A stretch of DNA of 64,000 nucleotides, taken from NCBI GenBank assembly GCA_020796225.1, contig CM036771.1, positions 29,618,176 to 29,682,175 of the forward strand, in the 5' to 3' direction. Every line of letters begins with the position of its first letter. Position 1 is the stretch's first letter. The notes below the pieces were generated by a model. It was not told the DNA's origin and searched no databases. It saw nothing but the letters and a program-made list of their open reading frames with translations. Positions 1 through 10,671 of the stretch are shown piece after piece. This DNA is from Arion vulgaris. Lineage: Eukaryota; Mollusca; Gastropoda; Stylommatophora; Arionidae. A program made the position numbers and the translations under genes.

Positions 1-371
1 TGTGAAGAACAAAATACAGATCATGTGAGACTTTTACTTCACACTGAAGTAAGATGGCTCTTGAAATGGAACTGCTTGACAATATTTATGGAACTATTTG
101 ATACTCTTTAAGAGATTTGATACTCTTTAAGTGATTTTTAAGCGACAAACCTGAAATAAAGTATCTGTTAACGGTCGATAGTAAAGCATTTGTGAGTTAA
201 GCCGATATCTTTGAATGAAAAACAAAATATATTAAATAACCACCTTCAAGGAAGAATAAAACTCTTGTTGATGGAAAAGCTAAGATATTTGGATTTATTA
301 CCTTTATTGAACTATGTCAGAAATATATTTGCAACAAACATTTTGAAGAGTTTCATTGACTCCAGAAATGT

Positions 372-475
372 GAAGTGACTGATACCGCTATACTAATACT
401 TGTTATTTGAATTGACTGATACCGCTATACTAATACTTGTTATTTGAAGTGACTGATACCGTTATACTAATACTT
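372..475 (+). repeat. 37-bp tandem triplication inside the hAT pseudogene
   Basis: Units start at 372, 409 and 446. The first two are complete (37 bp), and the third is cut at 475 by the LINE insertion. The unit is transposase-derived sequence (GACTGATACCGC followed by TATACTAATACTTG), so the triplication arose inside the hAT copy before the LINE landed in the third unit. Confidence 0.85.
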
Positions 476-971
476 TTAGTTTAGTTTAGACGTCGGATCA
501 CCATCACTGCACGTCGAACAAATTAGTCCATAAGTGCTCCGATCTCTCCCTCAGTATGTCCATCAGCATGTGGCGACTAACGACACCGGTTCTTTGTTGG
601 TTTACAATTCTTCTTTGCCAGCATAGCGTTCTTGTCGAGCTACACCACACTTAACTTTGAGTTCTTGCAGTCTGGTTAGTGTTGTGGATTCACCGCTATT
701 ACGTGAATTATGTACACGCCCTCTCTCCCCTAAGGAATTTATAATATCAGCCTGGTCCATTGCTCGTCCGCTTTGGACAGCAGCCATACCTGCAAGCCTA
801 TCCGCACGTTCATTCCCCTTACACCTGCATGCCCTGGCACAAAAATAAAAACTGATCTTTGTCAGCTTAGACCTCCCCAGCGATTCTATCCAATGTCTCC
901 TAGCCCATCCTGTTTCAATCTTCCTGAGCATACTCATTGAGTCACTGAGAAAACATGCATGCATGGAAAAC
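476..971 (-). mobile_element. 5'-truncated LINE 3' end with RNase H relic
   Basis: This minus-strand LINE fragment is inserted in hAT-1 and flanked by the 12-bp direct repeat ATACTAATACTT (464-475 and 972-983). Reading 971 to 602, the translation contains LSDSMSMLRKIETGW and GNERADRLAGMA, the second and third acidic blocks of a type-I RNase H. The H.G..GNE motif is damaged to ACRCKGNE. A frame change gives QQRTGVV and LRERSEHLW, the C-terminal tail shared with LINE D at 22980-23109. The 3' end is a (CTAAA)n-type tail at 476-490. The LINE's RT and endonuclease are absent because of 5' truncation. Confidence 0.85.
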
Positions 972-1680
972 ATACTAATACTTGTTATTGTCGATCATTT
1001 AAAAATTCTATCTAGTGATTTAAAAGAAAGATTTTCTGATTTGAAACAAATTGATTGCAGTCAATGTTAGTGGATTTGTCTGATATTTCAAATATGCAGT
1101 ATCAAGAAGAACTCACAGAAATGCAAATGATGAGTCAGTTAAAACTTCATTTAATATAAAAGGAGCGACGGCATGGCTTTGTGAGGACACATAAATCAAA
1201 TATACAAATTCAACCAAATGTGCAAGAAAACTTATTACCATTTCTATCATCATATTTAACTGAAAGGATTATTGCCATAACTGATTTGCTGCTAAAAAAA
1301 AAGAAATTGGTTGAATATAACACAATGGGAGACTTGAGACTGAAGCTAACTAAATTGGAACCTAACATAAAATTTCTTTGAGCCTCTATCAATCGCAAGG
1401 ATCTGACTATGTAAGTAATAAATAATTATTAATAATTAAAATAATATAGAAAAATATATCATTAAAATGATATCGTACTTGAATTTCATTTCTCCATTAT
1501 ATGTTTTGAAAATTTACTTACTGTGTTTCCTAAACAATTTCCTAGTGATTTCTTCCTAAAATCTATCATTTAAGTTTCTTCAGTTTTTAGAAAATAAAAT
1601 TGTTTGTATATGTTAATAGGAAGGGGGATACAATTTTGAAAGGCTTTGTGGGGCATAGCAAAAAAGGTTGGGAAACACTG

Positions 1681-2380
1681 GTTTAGAAGAAAGACGGACC
1701 GACTTGCTCTGAAATATCTACGCATTGGCTACTGGAATTGTCGAAGTGTAAAACAGAGAGGACCAATTCTACAGAAGCTAGTCTATGACTTCGACATTTT
1801 CATGATTCAGGAAACCAACTTGCAGCAGGATAAAGCCCTTGAGTGTCCAGGATTCAAATGTTATTTCACTCCCAGTGAACTCGGAGTAGGACGAGGTCAG
1901 ACTATCTATGTGAAACATGGTCTTGCCCACAACTGCCTTGACACACATGACTTCTTACCCGAGGATATGGAATTATAAGGAATTCAATTAACAATTCGTG
2001 ATCAGGTATGGCGAATCTATAATGTGTACGCCCATGTGGACAAACTCCATATTGCAGATAACTGGGATTTCCTTGAGAAGCTCTCAGATGGACCACGCAC
2101 AAAGTTTCTTACAGCAAGGGATTTCAATGCACGATCAAAGGAGTGGGGCAACGCTACCGAGAATAGACAGGGCATCGCTTTGAGTTCTGATCTACTAAAC
2201 TCTGACTTGACGATATTGAATGACGGCCGCCCAACTCGATTAGCTTCTAGACTTGAGGACACTGATGGTGTCATTGATCTGGCACTGATCTCCACAACTG
2301 ATGCTACTTTTGCTCGATGGAATGTTCTTGGGGCTCAAGATAGTGATCATCTCCCTGCGTTGTTCTTCTTAATAAGGCCA
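1681..2380 (+). pseudogene. LINE A endonuclease (EEP) domain, frameshifted
   Basis: The frame from about 1710 gives LRIGYWNCRSVKQRG (the N-terminal beta strand with Asn), then DFDIFMIQETNL, which contains the catalytic Glu of the QET motif. A stop at 1976 interrupts it. The frame from 2024 resumes with IYNVYAHVDKL and continues to ARDFNARSKEWGN (degenerate GDFNAH) and DSDHLPALF (SDH motif, about 2340). Together these are the apurinic-like endonuclease blocks that nick target DNA before target-primed reverse transcription. G-to-A replacement in GDFN (ARDFN) and the internal stop indicate a dead copy. Confidence 0.8.
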
Positions 2381-2860
2381 ATAATTTGCGACATAGAAGA
2401 CCCAAATTTGTCTTTCAGTACACGCCATGCCACTCTGATCACGAACACCCATTACGTATACTGCGGCAGACTGCCAGAAAGAAGACTGCTAAGACTCCTT
2501 TCCTGCAACCACCTTGGTGGAATGAAAATGTTGAAAAGCATGGCTGGCAAAAGAGGCTGCTACAAAGTCATGGCAGAGAGCCCGAAAGCGACCTAGAAAT
2601 ATGTGTGATGTGGCTGAAAAGTCTGCTATTCGCCACAAAGAAACTGGGGATTTCAAAGTATTGGCTAGTGAGGCAAAGAGTGGGTTATGGGAGACTTTCA
2701 TAAAACAAGTCTGTGGCGACAAGTCTCTATATCAATTCTGGCAGTTTCATCGCTAAATGAACAGGAGGAATACCAGCCAGTCTTTTCCTACTGTACGTGA
2801 CTCGTCAGGAACCGTCTTGACAACAGATCAGAAAAGGGGCAGGGTTTCCTTCATCGTTTC

Positions 2861-3817
2861 GTGGAACAGACAGAAAAAGGTGATAAAACTGACCGCCATA
2901 ATATCATAAGTGCTCTTCGTGATATTACTAGCTCTGGAGAACCTTACATTGACTTAATAACAAAGGAGTATGTTGTTAATGCACTCAAGGCAAGCCACAG
3001 CACCGCTCCAGGGCCTGATGGTGTCCAATATCATCACATCAAACAGCTGGACGAGACTGTTATTAATGCAGTTGTGATGGATTTTAACAAAAGTGTACAG
3101 AGTGCTGTGGTACCCGAGGATTGGCTTCATAGTTATTTACGACCGCTCCACAAACATGGGAAGGATCCTAAACTGCTTAGCAGCTACCGCATACTCACCT
3201 TGCAAAATGTATATGGCAAATTGCTAGAGAAGATAGTGGCCAGAAAGGTAATGTGTCAGTTAGAGAATGACCACATCCTCCCTGACACTTTGGGTAGCTA
3301 CCGGCCAATGAAAGGGACATGGGACAATGGTGGCACGTTTGCATATGATGTTTATGAAGGCTTCCAATCCAAGCAAGAGACTGTTGCTGTGGCCATCGAC
3401 TTGGAGGATGCTTATAACAAGGTGAATTTTTCAATAATGGTGCGCTCTTTGATTAAACGTGAAGTTAATCATTGGCTGGTGAACTGGATAGCTGCTTCTT
3501 TAATGGAGAGAACCGTTGCACTCCGTTTAGGAACATGGACATCGGATCCTGCACGTATATGCCCGGGATTACCCCAGGGTTCTCCTCTATCACCCGTGTT
3601 GTTTAATATTTACACAGCAAATGTAGCTAAAATTCAGCCAACCGGATTGGGTCGGACATTGACATTTGCAGATGATATCTTAGTATCTAGGACTGGGTCA
3701 GAGAGACGAGAGATGGTTGACGACATTCAGAAAACATTGCGTACCATCTCGGGCTGGTGTAGAAGTCTCGCTCTCAGGTCAATCCTGAAAAAGCGTGTAT
3801 GTTGTGGTGCTCGTTGA
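2861..3817 (+). pseudogene. LINE A reverse transcriptase domain (318-codon open segment)
   Basis: This is the longest intact RT piece of the LINE in the first 10 kb. Ordered blocks are HSTAPGPDGVQYHHIK (block 1), WLHSYLRPLHKHGKDP, YRILTLQNVYGKLLEKI (block 2), VAIDLEDAYNKV (block 3 with catalytic Asp), GLPQGSPLSPVLFNIY (block 4) and LTFADDILVSRTG, with the FADD catalytic pair at 3665-3676. The frame is open from 2861 to 3817, but its N-terminal link to the endonuclease is frameshifted. Beyond about 3790 it runs into the RNase H through a deletion. FADD in place of YADD is common in this group. Confidence 0.85.
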
Positions 3818-4420
3818 ATAATCACATCGGTTTCTTGGCTAATGCGCATGGTAGGGTTGTTGCAGAGAGAAGTGGGGCATATAGGACAACTACTTCTAGT
3901 ATGAAGATGGAGGTTGAGGCCGTTACTGCTGCCCTCCATTGGATTTCTGGGACTTCATTTACTGGGGCAGTTGTTGTATCTGACTCTCAGTCGATGCTTC
4001 ACAAGATCCAGAACGGCAGGTTTCGGTATGAGTGGATATCGTCTATAGAAGTTTCAACTCCAGCGGCTTACGTGGATATACTGTGCTGGGCATGCGGGTG
4101 TTTACGGTAATGAGAGAGCGGACATGCTTGCATCAACAGCATCGATTGTTGGGGAGTTGAAGATGGATAAGGGGATATTCTTCGGTCTCTTCGCGACTCC
4201 TGTTGGATGAGGACACTAAAATCGATGTTGAATCGATCAAGCGATTTGAGCAGTTTGGAGTTACCCGTTGTTCAAGTCGAACTGGATGCCTGAGAGGCAG
4301 AGTGAGAGGTGTGTTTAATCAGCGAGCCACATGAACCATCAGTATGCATACTCTCGATATCTGTTGGGGAGACTGAGCACCTATGGGTCTGCCGGGAGTG
4401 CAATGACATCAGTTTAGTAA
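3799..4420 (+). pseudogene. LINE A RNase H and C-terminal tail, broken
   Basis: The frame from 3799 gives GFLANAHGRVVAERSGAYRTTT, MKMEVEAVTAALHW and VVVSDSQSMLHKI, the second and third beta strands and Glu/Asp blocks of RNase H. The first block (TDGS) is missing because of the deletion at the RT junction. After 4110 the frame shifts. The segment near 4200-4420 encodes DEDTKIDVESIKRFEQFGVTRC and SMHTLDI, then a cysteine pair (C..C) near 4391-4402. The same tail is cleaner on the minus strand at 28251-28484, where the terminal CPDC motif is intact. Confidence 0.75.
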
Positions 4421-4440
4421 CCAATAACCATTATCCATTA

Positions 4441-4680
4441 TTTGAAGTACTCTTCTAGAGCTAATACAGCCTGTTTGCTTCTACTGTTTGCAATTGTGAT
4501 AGTTATTCAGAGGTTTATAGAGCTAGGGAATCTGTGAAGGAGGAGGTAAGGACTCGTGTGATGACTCAGTTTCTGTGATATCACTTATGTACACAAGGAG
4601 CAGTGTCAGTGAGAGAGCTCTTCCTTGGGAGGTACTCTGCTGGTCTTACTGCTGACCTGTCCTTGAATTTTTGTTCTCAC
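4441..4680. other. Unassigned interval
   Basis: Sequence between the LINE A tail and a SINE. I see no open frame of note, repeat or terminal motif in it. Confidence 0.4.
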
Positions 4681-4925
4681 CCGTGTGGTGCCGGGGCGCG
4701 CAAGGAGAGCAAAGAATAGTACCACTACGACATACAAGGCATGTCGTAAGAGGCGACTGCTGTAGGATCTAGGGAAGCTACCCTAGTAAATAAAAAACAC
4801 AGAAATCGGATGTACTTGTAGGTGCATAACTAGCACAACGTACAATCGCTCTTATGCTCAAATTACATACAAATCATACAGAAGGATTAAGAAGTGTCGA
4901 TATGGAGCTCTCGAAGAAAAAGAAT
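4681..4925 (+). mobile_element. SINE-like element, subfamily II
   Basis: The head reads TGGTGCCGGGGCGCGCAAGG, then AAAGAATAGTACCACTACGA, then the core CATGTCGTAAGAGGCGACT (4740-4758). Two potential hairpins are visible: GTCG/CGAC at 4743-4757 and CTAGGG/CCCTAG at 4769-4786. The body contains AAATCGGATGT, and the 3' part ends CTCGAAGAAAAAG, a GA-rich tail. Other copies of this subfamily lie on the minus strand at 12610-13084 and 25042-25660. No clean target-site duplication is seen, only a weak GAATTT repeat. Confidence 0.7.
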
Positions 4926-5017
4926 TTGTGTTTTGTCAGCTGTACGTTTCATGTAGTGGCGAATCTAGTTGTACATTTTTCCACACTCCTTGATTTTCAA
5001 TTCTTTTTTCTTGGTTA

Positions 5018-5550
5018 TTGGTTATTGGTTACTAAACTGAAGTCATTGCACTCCGGACTGACCCATAGGTGCTCAGTCTCCCAACAGATATCGAAGAGTA
5101 TGCATACTGATGGTTCATGTGGCTCGCTGATTAAACACACCTCTCACTCTGCCTCTCAGGCACCCAGTTCGACTTGAACAACGGATTCAACATCGATTTT
5201 AGTGTCCTCATCCAACAGACAGTCGCGAAGAGACCGAAGAATATCCCCTTATCCATCTTCAACTCCCCAACAAACAACGCTTTTGATGCAAGCCTGCCCA
5301 CTCTCTCATTACCGTAAACATCCGCATGCCCATGACAGTATATCCACGTAAGCCGCTGGGGTTAGAAACTTCTATAGACGACATCCACTCATACCGAAAC
5401 CTGTCCTTCTGGATCTTGTGAAGCATCGGCTGAGAGTCAGATACAACAACTGCCCCAGTAAATGAAGTCTCAGAGATCCAATGGAGGGCAGCAGTAACGG
5501 CCTCAACCTCCATCCTCATACTAGAAGTAGTTGTCCTGTATGCCCCACTT
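5018..5550 (-). mobile_element. LINE B, 3' part: RNase H and tail, same family as LINE A
   Basis: On the minus strand the element ends near 5018-5045 in a (ACCAATA)n-like tail. It encodes MRMEVEAVTAALHWISETS, VVVSDSQPMLHKIQKDRF and the downstream tail region (5519 to 5259, then frameshifted to about 5045). It is a sister of LINE A and of the C' copy at 28251. The 5' remainder of the same copy is displaced to 9155-9488 by the hAT at 5551-9154. The 31 bases at 5520-5550 are repeated exactly at 9155-9185. Confidence 0.8.
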
Positions 5551-5869
5551 GTACTTGTAATTTTGTTTCTCTTCTGCTAGCTTTGAATGTATTTCAATAA
5601 AATCTTGTTAGTTTATTATTATTTTATTTTACATAGCTAATTTTGTTTCAGTGACAAATTGATTAAATAAGCGTCATAGTCATGTTAAGTGGTTAACTTA
5701 CGAAGCACCCTGTATGCAATGTATCATCATGAGTAAATTGTTATATCATAAAACGCTGTCCAAACTTTCACATTTGTATGTAATATTAGTGGGACGTAGG
5801 ATAATTAATTTTTATTTTTAAATTCATATTCTCTTCTTACCAGATCGAGATAGTCAAGAGCAGAGCCAG

Positions 5870-8596
5870 AGATACGGGTCGACATTACGCTTCTGGAAGT
5901 GCAAAGCGTAAAGCACAAGCTGAGAAGGAAAAATATAACCAAGTGGTTGTATCAAAAACACGCAAGCTGTCTGAATTTTTAAATGTCGTGTGGGATGGTG
6001 CTGAATGCAAAGAAATCGAAGCAGAAAATACAGAAGTAGCGTCTCACGGTATAGTAGATGAAGGTAGTGCTATAGAAGAATCATCCCTACCAATATTACC
6101 ATTAAGATCAGCAACTCTTCACAATTTAGCCACATTTTCCACAAGACAAAGAGAAAGCACATCACATGCTTTCAATGTAGCAACATCTTCTACAAGTCAA
6201 AAACACAACAAAAGTAAAATGTACTCCAACGATTTTGGTGAATGGCCAATCAACTTCAATCGAGGTTATTGGATTGCGAAAGGAAGTAGCGAAGTGCAAC
6301 ATATAAACAGTGATTTCTTGCCTTCAAAAAAAAAAACATACGATAAAGAAAACAATCTACGAATTTGTCGAAAATCGTTTTTCACATATACACATAAACC
6401 AACAAACAAAACTCATGTGAGAGATTGGTTGTGTTATTCAGAAACTAAAGGCCAACTTTTCTGTTTTGTTTGCAAAGTTACTGATTCAGGTTGTTCGTCA
6501 CGGTTTACGAAATAAGGATTTGACGACTGTAAAAACGCAAATAATTTGTTGAAAAGACATGAAGAAAGGACCTCCATAGACAAGCGATAATTTCGCTGTT
6601 AATTTGCAAAAAGAAGGATGCGCGTGTCGATTCTCAACTTGTAAGCCAAATTGAGACCGAACAAACATATTGGTGGACACTTTTTGAGCGAATTACTTCA
6701 GTTATCCAATTTTTAGCAGAACGAGGACTTGCATTTCGGGGTAGTGATGAAACTATTGGTTCACCTAATAATGGAAATTATTTAGGTTTGTTGGAATGAA
6801 TAGCCAAATTTGACATTTTTCTGGCTCAGCATATACATACTTATGCAAATAAAGGAAAGGGACATACATCATACTTATCAAAAACAACATGTGAGGAATT
6901 TATCCATCTAATTGCATCAAGCTTACTGGATCATATTATTTGAGAAATTAAAAATGTAAGTACTATTCCGTATCCCTGGACTCTACTCCAGACATTTCGC
7001 ATGTAGACCAACTCACTCTAATACTGCGCTGTGTGTTACCATCTGGACCAGTGGAAAGGTTTGTGAAGTTCTTGGATATGGAAGGTCATACTGCTGAACA
7101 ACTCGCCCAAAGTTTACTAAATTTTTAAAGGAAAATGACATTGATATCAAAGACTGTCATGGTCAAAGCTATGACAATGCCAGCAACATGAGTGGGAAAT
7201 ACCACGGCTTACAAGCACGCATTAAGGAGAGAAATAAGTACGCAGAATACATTCCCTACTTTGCATATTCACTAAATTTGGTTGCTAAGTGTGCTGCAGA
7301 ATATTGTATAGAAGCATCCATTTATTTCGATTTTGTTGAAAGCCTCTATACATTCTTTTCCACTTCTACCTATCGATGGGGCATTCTTACAAAAGCACTG
7401 GAAGATACAGGTTCAAAATCCCGACTTTGAAGAGACTTTCGGACACCAAGTGGTCTGCCTGAACTGATGCGACAAAGGCACTTTGATGTTACTTTACCAC
7501 TATCAAGCAAGTTTTGGATGACATCTCAAATAACATGGATCAATAGGTAGAGTGTCGTAATCAAGCGTTTAGGCTAGGTTTGGAGATGAGTAAGTTGAAA
7601 ACAGGAATAGTGACCATTTTATGGAACGGAATTCTAGAACGATTGCAAGCGTCTAGCGCTTCATTACAGTCACCTGATCAATGCCCTTTATGAATCGTTA
7701 CACGGATACGTTCGAGCAATGCGGCTTACATTTTCAGATATTGAGGTCAAAGCCAAAATCCTGACTGTCAAGAACATCAGCAAAAAACTTCAAGACGACG
7801 CAAGCGAAATACTAAGTACGACGATTTCAGTGGTTCTACTACGCTCGATGAAGTTGTAGAAAATCAAATACCCAAACAAAAATTTGAAAGTTTCTTTCTT
7901 TCTTTCTCGAATCCTGTATGCCTCACAGCGTCAGGTCAGGAAGAGATTTCTAAAACGGGCCCTAGTATGCGCTTCGTAGATAGTCTCTTTCGTCGCCTCT
8001 GTTATCTCTGAGGTCCATCTTTGCGTGGCCGGCCTTTTTGTTTATTGTCATAATTGATAATGTACTCTCTGCCTTAGCTAACCGCGTGGGAGCGTACCAT
8101 AGAGTGACTGGTGTATTTGGAATACTCTGCAGTTAAAATCTCTTACAGCATGCTAGCAGAAGAGATCTTGAAAAGAACTCCAAATATTGTCAGCTCTTAC
8201 CAAGAGGATTTGGAAGAAAGTCTAGGCGACGAACTTGTGCAGTTCGCTGAACTTCTTAAAACTAATGTAGCTGCTGCTATTAGCAACGAAAAGCATGAGG
8301 ATCTTGAACTGCAATTTTATAAACTTATAATGGAAAATTCATTAGAGTCGTGTTTCCCAAATGTAGAAATAGTCTCACGAATTTACTTGTCTTTAATGAT
8401 TACTAACTGCAGCGGAGTACGTTCTTTTTCGAAATTAAAGCTTATAAAGAGTGAGTTAAGGAACATGATGGGACAAGATCGTCTAAATAACCTCACTTTA
8501 ATGAACATTGAATGTATTTTATTTAGAGGAATTGATTTGTCTAGTATTATCTCTATATTTAATAATAATATAATAATTCCTCTCGTACCGTTGTAG
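5870..8596 (+). pseudogene. Broken hAT transposase, zinc-finger MYM-type-1-like
   Basis: The longest piece (5943-6515) contains EWPINFNRGYWIAKG and THVRDWLCYSETKGQLFCFVCKV, the TTF-type zinc-finger block with its C..C pair. A shifted frame at about 6650-6900 gives TYWWTLFERIT, FLAERGLAFRG and TSYLSKTTCEEFIHLIA, the conserved DUF4371-like region. Another at about 7120-7430 gives CHGQSYDNASNMSGKYHGLQ, the catalytic D.....N.S block. The frame 8111-8560 gives SCFPNVEIVSRIYLSLMITN and ERSFS-like VRSFSKLKLIKSELRN, the C-terminal dimerisation domain. Stops and frameshifts separate every block. An unrelated segment may be inserted at about 7890-8110. Confidence 0.8.
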
Positions 8597-9018
8597 GTTA
8601 CATAGGGCCTGCAAGTAATTTCTCCATACCGCTCTATCCTGGGCAACTCGCTCAATCTCCTCCATGGAACTGAGACCGATATTTCCTGCCTCTCTTAGCA
8701 AAGTTCGTTTCAGGGTCTCTCTAGGTCGACCTCTTTTCTTGAACCCTTTGCATCCCACTTCAATGCCTGCTTCAATTCGTTGATCATTTCTCCTCAAGGT
8801 GTGCCCAACATATCTCCATCTTCTCTTTCTTATAACAGTTGTCACTAGTGGTTGACCAGACATGTCTCTGATTTCATCACTTCTCCTGAATTCGTTCCAT
8901 TTTATATTCATTATTTTTCGCAGACATCTATTTTCAAATGCATTCAACTTGCTTTCTATATCTTTAGTCATTTTCCAACTCTCGCTGGCATATGTTAGGA
9001 TTGATAGAACTCTATATT
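8561..9018 (-). mobile_element. RTE-like LINE 3' end inserted in hAT
   Basis: This is a 458-bp minus-strand insertion with a 13-bp target-site duplication TATCTCTATATTT (8548-8560 and 9019-9031). Its translation gives SILTYASESWKMTKDIESKL, NRCLRKIMNIKWNEF, RRRWRYVGHTLRR, KRGRPRETLKRTLLREA and AQDRAVWRNYLQALC. That is the post-RT region of RTE/L2-type LINEs, with the conserved GRPR segment. The 3' tail at its left end is (TAA)n (8561-8575). RT catalytic blocks are missing through 5' truncation. Confidence 0.88.
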
Positions 9019-9154
9019 TATCTCTATATTTGCTCACATTAAATCGAGACATGTTTGTTTGTAAAAGTTGTGTTTTATTATTTATTATCATACAAAATCT
9101 AGGGCCACGTGCTAAAATTTGCTACAGGCCCCGCGCTGGCCTAATCCGGCACTG

Positions 9155-9488
9155 ACTAGAAGTAGTTGTCCTGTATGCCCCACTTCGCGCTGCAACAACC
9201 CTACCATGCGCATTGGCCAAGAAACCTGCCGGACTTCTACTACGATAAACCGACCCATTGGTATATACAACAACATCATCATTCCTTGTATTATCTTCTA
9301 TCAGCTGCTTAACTGCGAGATCAGCCTTCATGTTGCCCCAATCTCAACATTCTCTTCCAAGAGTAATGATAACGTTTAGATAGTTTGTCATTCTATCATC
9401 CGTTGGGATCCATTCTTCCCCTTTGGTAGGGTCGCAACCGTAGTCACCTGGCCAATTGTTCTCTCAGCCTGGACCATACACGACATGC
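9155..9488 (-). mobile_element. LINE B, 5' part (upstream half of RNase H)
   Basis: The minus-strand translation gives ADLAVKQLIEDNTRND, VVVYTNGSVYR (first RNase H block, with D replaced by N) and GFLANAHGRVVAARSGAYR. This continues logically into 5550-5018 on the other side of the hAT. The 5' end at about 9488 (ATGTCGTGTATGG on the minus strand) coincides with the 5' end of the independent copy C' at 29083. Confidence 0.8.
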
Positions 9489-9652
9489 CACGCAGCCTCA
9501 GCAGTGTGAGAATGAAAATCTGGACAATAGAAACAACCCTTCAAAACAAACTATGGTGGAACCGGTGTAGACCTCAAACGCACAGTCCTGTTTATGACAC
9601 ATACCAGAGTAGTCGCATAGCAGAAGTTGATCGCAGAAGAAGAAGCTGAGGG
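9489..9652 (+). mobile_element. 3' end of a LINE M-like element
   Basis: The forward strand encodes KIWTIETTLQNKLW and a segment matching the last coding bases and 3' end of LINE M (45329-45450, opposite strand), including TATGACACATACC and AGTAGTCGCATAGCA. It ends GATCGCAGAAGAAGAAG. Short 5'-truncated copy. The neighbour LINE B starts exactly where it begins. Confidence 0.65.
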
Positions 9653-10324
9653 TCATTTTAATGTGTTCGTACTTCGGATGGGACATAACCGCTTTAGTAA
9701 TTTATTGTCTTTTGTTCAGCTCGGATTTCCGTTTTTTTATGATGGTAGATTTTGAAAATAATAGAATATATCAGTTAATATTTCAAGTTATGCCCGAGCA
9801 GCGGCGGGTACTCTACGCTTATTTCAAATTTTAACTGTCAAGAGATCTTTAGCTTGAGCAATTTGTCTGCGGAAATTGTGAAGGTGTCCTCTATCTCAGA
9901 TAGGACTAGACGCTTCCCCTCTCATACCCCGATGTCTGGTTGACAGATAATTTTCTGATTGTTTTTACTCTGTGTAAAAGTGACAGCGAACTGTGACTCT
10001 TCAGTGATGAAGGTAATCGTCTAGTCCTCTCGTACAGCGATATTTAGTCTGGTAACCACAATTAATTGATGGCCACCAAGGATCGTCTTGTCTCGTATGC
10101 TTATTAATTGTTCAGGACTCAACTTCCAATTACATATTTGACTCAAGGTTTGCTATAAATAAATAAATAAATAGACGCTCTCAGGGCATAGAGGAATCTA
10201 AACTGTCGAAGACAGAGAGCGTCAGCTAAATTGCTTAAAATGGGATCAGTCGGAGCCACACATACATTTCCAAGAAAATAGACATACGAGGGATTCATCA
10301 TGATGATTTTTGATCATATACGAT
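9653..10324. other. Unassigned interval with one inverted repeat
   Basis: No coding relic recognised. GACGCTCTC near 10174 and GAGAGCGTC near 10219 form a 9-bp inverted repeat around a loop of about 40 bases. A short (AAAT)n run is at 10158-10173. The minus strand at 10022-10037 contains GTACGAGAGGAC, discussed under rejected items. Confidence 0.4.
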
Positions 10325-10671
10325 TCTTCTTCTTCTCTTTCTTATTCAAAGATCCAATAGCACATGGGACCTACTCTACCGGGTTTTAAAGCGGAGGAAT
10401 AGCTTAACGCTTAGCTTTAATAGCTTAGCTTTAATAGTTTGAAAGCTTCAACGCATCTGGTTTCCCAATATGGCTATGTCACTCCCCTCCCCAACAATAG
10501 CACGTCTCATGCAGGGGTTATTGCACAATACACAAACTCTGTAGATTCAGTCAAAATGATAAGGGATTTCAAATAAATAATGCACTTCCAAACAGAATAA
10601 CGCGGCCTGGATCCTAACCCCGACCTTGGAACGCTCGTCAAACGCTTAACCTCTTCGCCACAGAGGCGCCT
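10325..10671 (-). mobile_element. tRNA-derived SINE with (AAG)n tail
   Basis: On the minus strand the head shows TGGCGAAGAGGTTAAGCG (box A, 10643-10660) and GGTTAGGATCC (box B, 10609-10619), spaced as in tRNA genes. A body of about 270 bp follows, with a tail GAAGAAGAAGAAT near 10325-10345. These are internal RNA polymerase III promoter boxes. I see no target-site duplication, so the exact ends are uncertain. Confidence 0.65.

Larger units (their letters stand above)
1..1383 (+). pseudogene. Broken hAT transposase (ZBED5/FAM200 type), C-terminal half
   Basis: Three pieces match the hAT transposase kept in ZBED5/FAM200-like genes. Near 20-115 a reading frame gives HVRLLLHTEVRWLLK, the conserved block before the helical insertion. 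Near 260-405, after a frameshift, it gives KIFGFITFIELCQKYICNKHFEE, broken by a TGA inside the block. At 1181-1381 the dimerisation region gives LPFLSSYLTER followed by MGDLRLKLTKLEPNIKFL, the family's characteristic end. Between them lies the LINE insertion at 476-971, and the frame after it has further stops. This protein would bind transposon ends and form dimers in the nucleus. Here it is clearly dead. Family assignment is from memory of conserved motifs. Confidence 0.75.
1..1680 (+). mobile_element. hAT transposon (ZBED5/FAM200-like), 3' part with right terminus, interrupted
   Basis: The right-hand part of a hAT DNA transposon enters from the left edge. Its end at 1680 reads GGTTGGGAAACACTG. 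The complement begins CAGTGTTTCCCAACC, the pattern of hAT terminal inverted repeats of the Charlie/Buster kind. Transposase relics occupy 1-475 and 984-1381. An AT-rich 3' stretch of about 300 bp separates the coding relic from the terminus. A minus-strand LINE fragment (476-971) splits the gene. The next element, LINE A, starts at 1681, so this hAT probably inserted into or beside LINE A. The left terminus and the 8-bp target duplication lie outside the window. Confidence 0.8.
1681..4440 (+). mobile_element. LINE A: EEP-RT-RNase H non-LTR retrotransposon, degenerate
   Basis: This is a forward LINE with the order endonuclease (about 1710-2365), RT (2861-3790), RNase H (3800-4120) and a C-terminal tail (about 4200-4420). 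The element ends in short repeats resembling (ACCAATA)n near 4420-4440. That tail is seen again in copies B (5018) and C' (28251). The RT/RNase H junction is internally deleted at about 3790-3810. Several frameshifts and stops make it inactive. The domain order with RNase H points to a Jockey/R1/I-type LINE. I cannot fix the clade without a tree. Confidence 0.85.
5551..9154 (+). mobile_element. hAT transposon (ZMYM1-like, DUF4371 type) inside LINE B
   Basis: A 3.6-kb block interrupts LINE B. Its right end, 9140-9154, reads CTAATCCGGCACTG. The complement CAGTGCCGGATTAG is a typical hAT inverted-repeat start. The matching left inverted repeat is not visible at 5551, so the left side may be deleted or rearranged. 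Inside lies a decayed transposase (about 5870-8560) and a minus-strand LINE fragment (8561-9018). The block is bounded by a 31-bp direct repeat (5520-5550 and 9155-9185), much longer than the 8-bp duplication hAT elements make. Confidence 0.75.

Noticed and set aside
10022..10037. Minus strand GTACGAGAGGAC resembles the sarcin-ricin loop of large-subunit rRNA
   Set aside because: Only a dozen bases match. Neither flank aligns convincingly with remembered 28S, 16S or mitochondrial sequence. A search of 9780-10160 against rRNA models would settle it.
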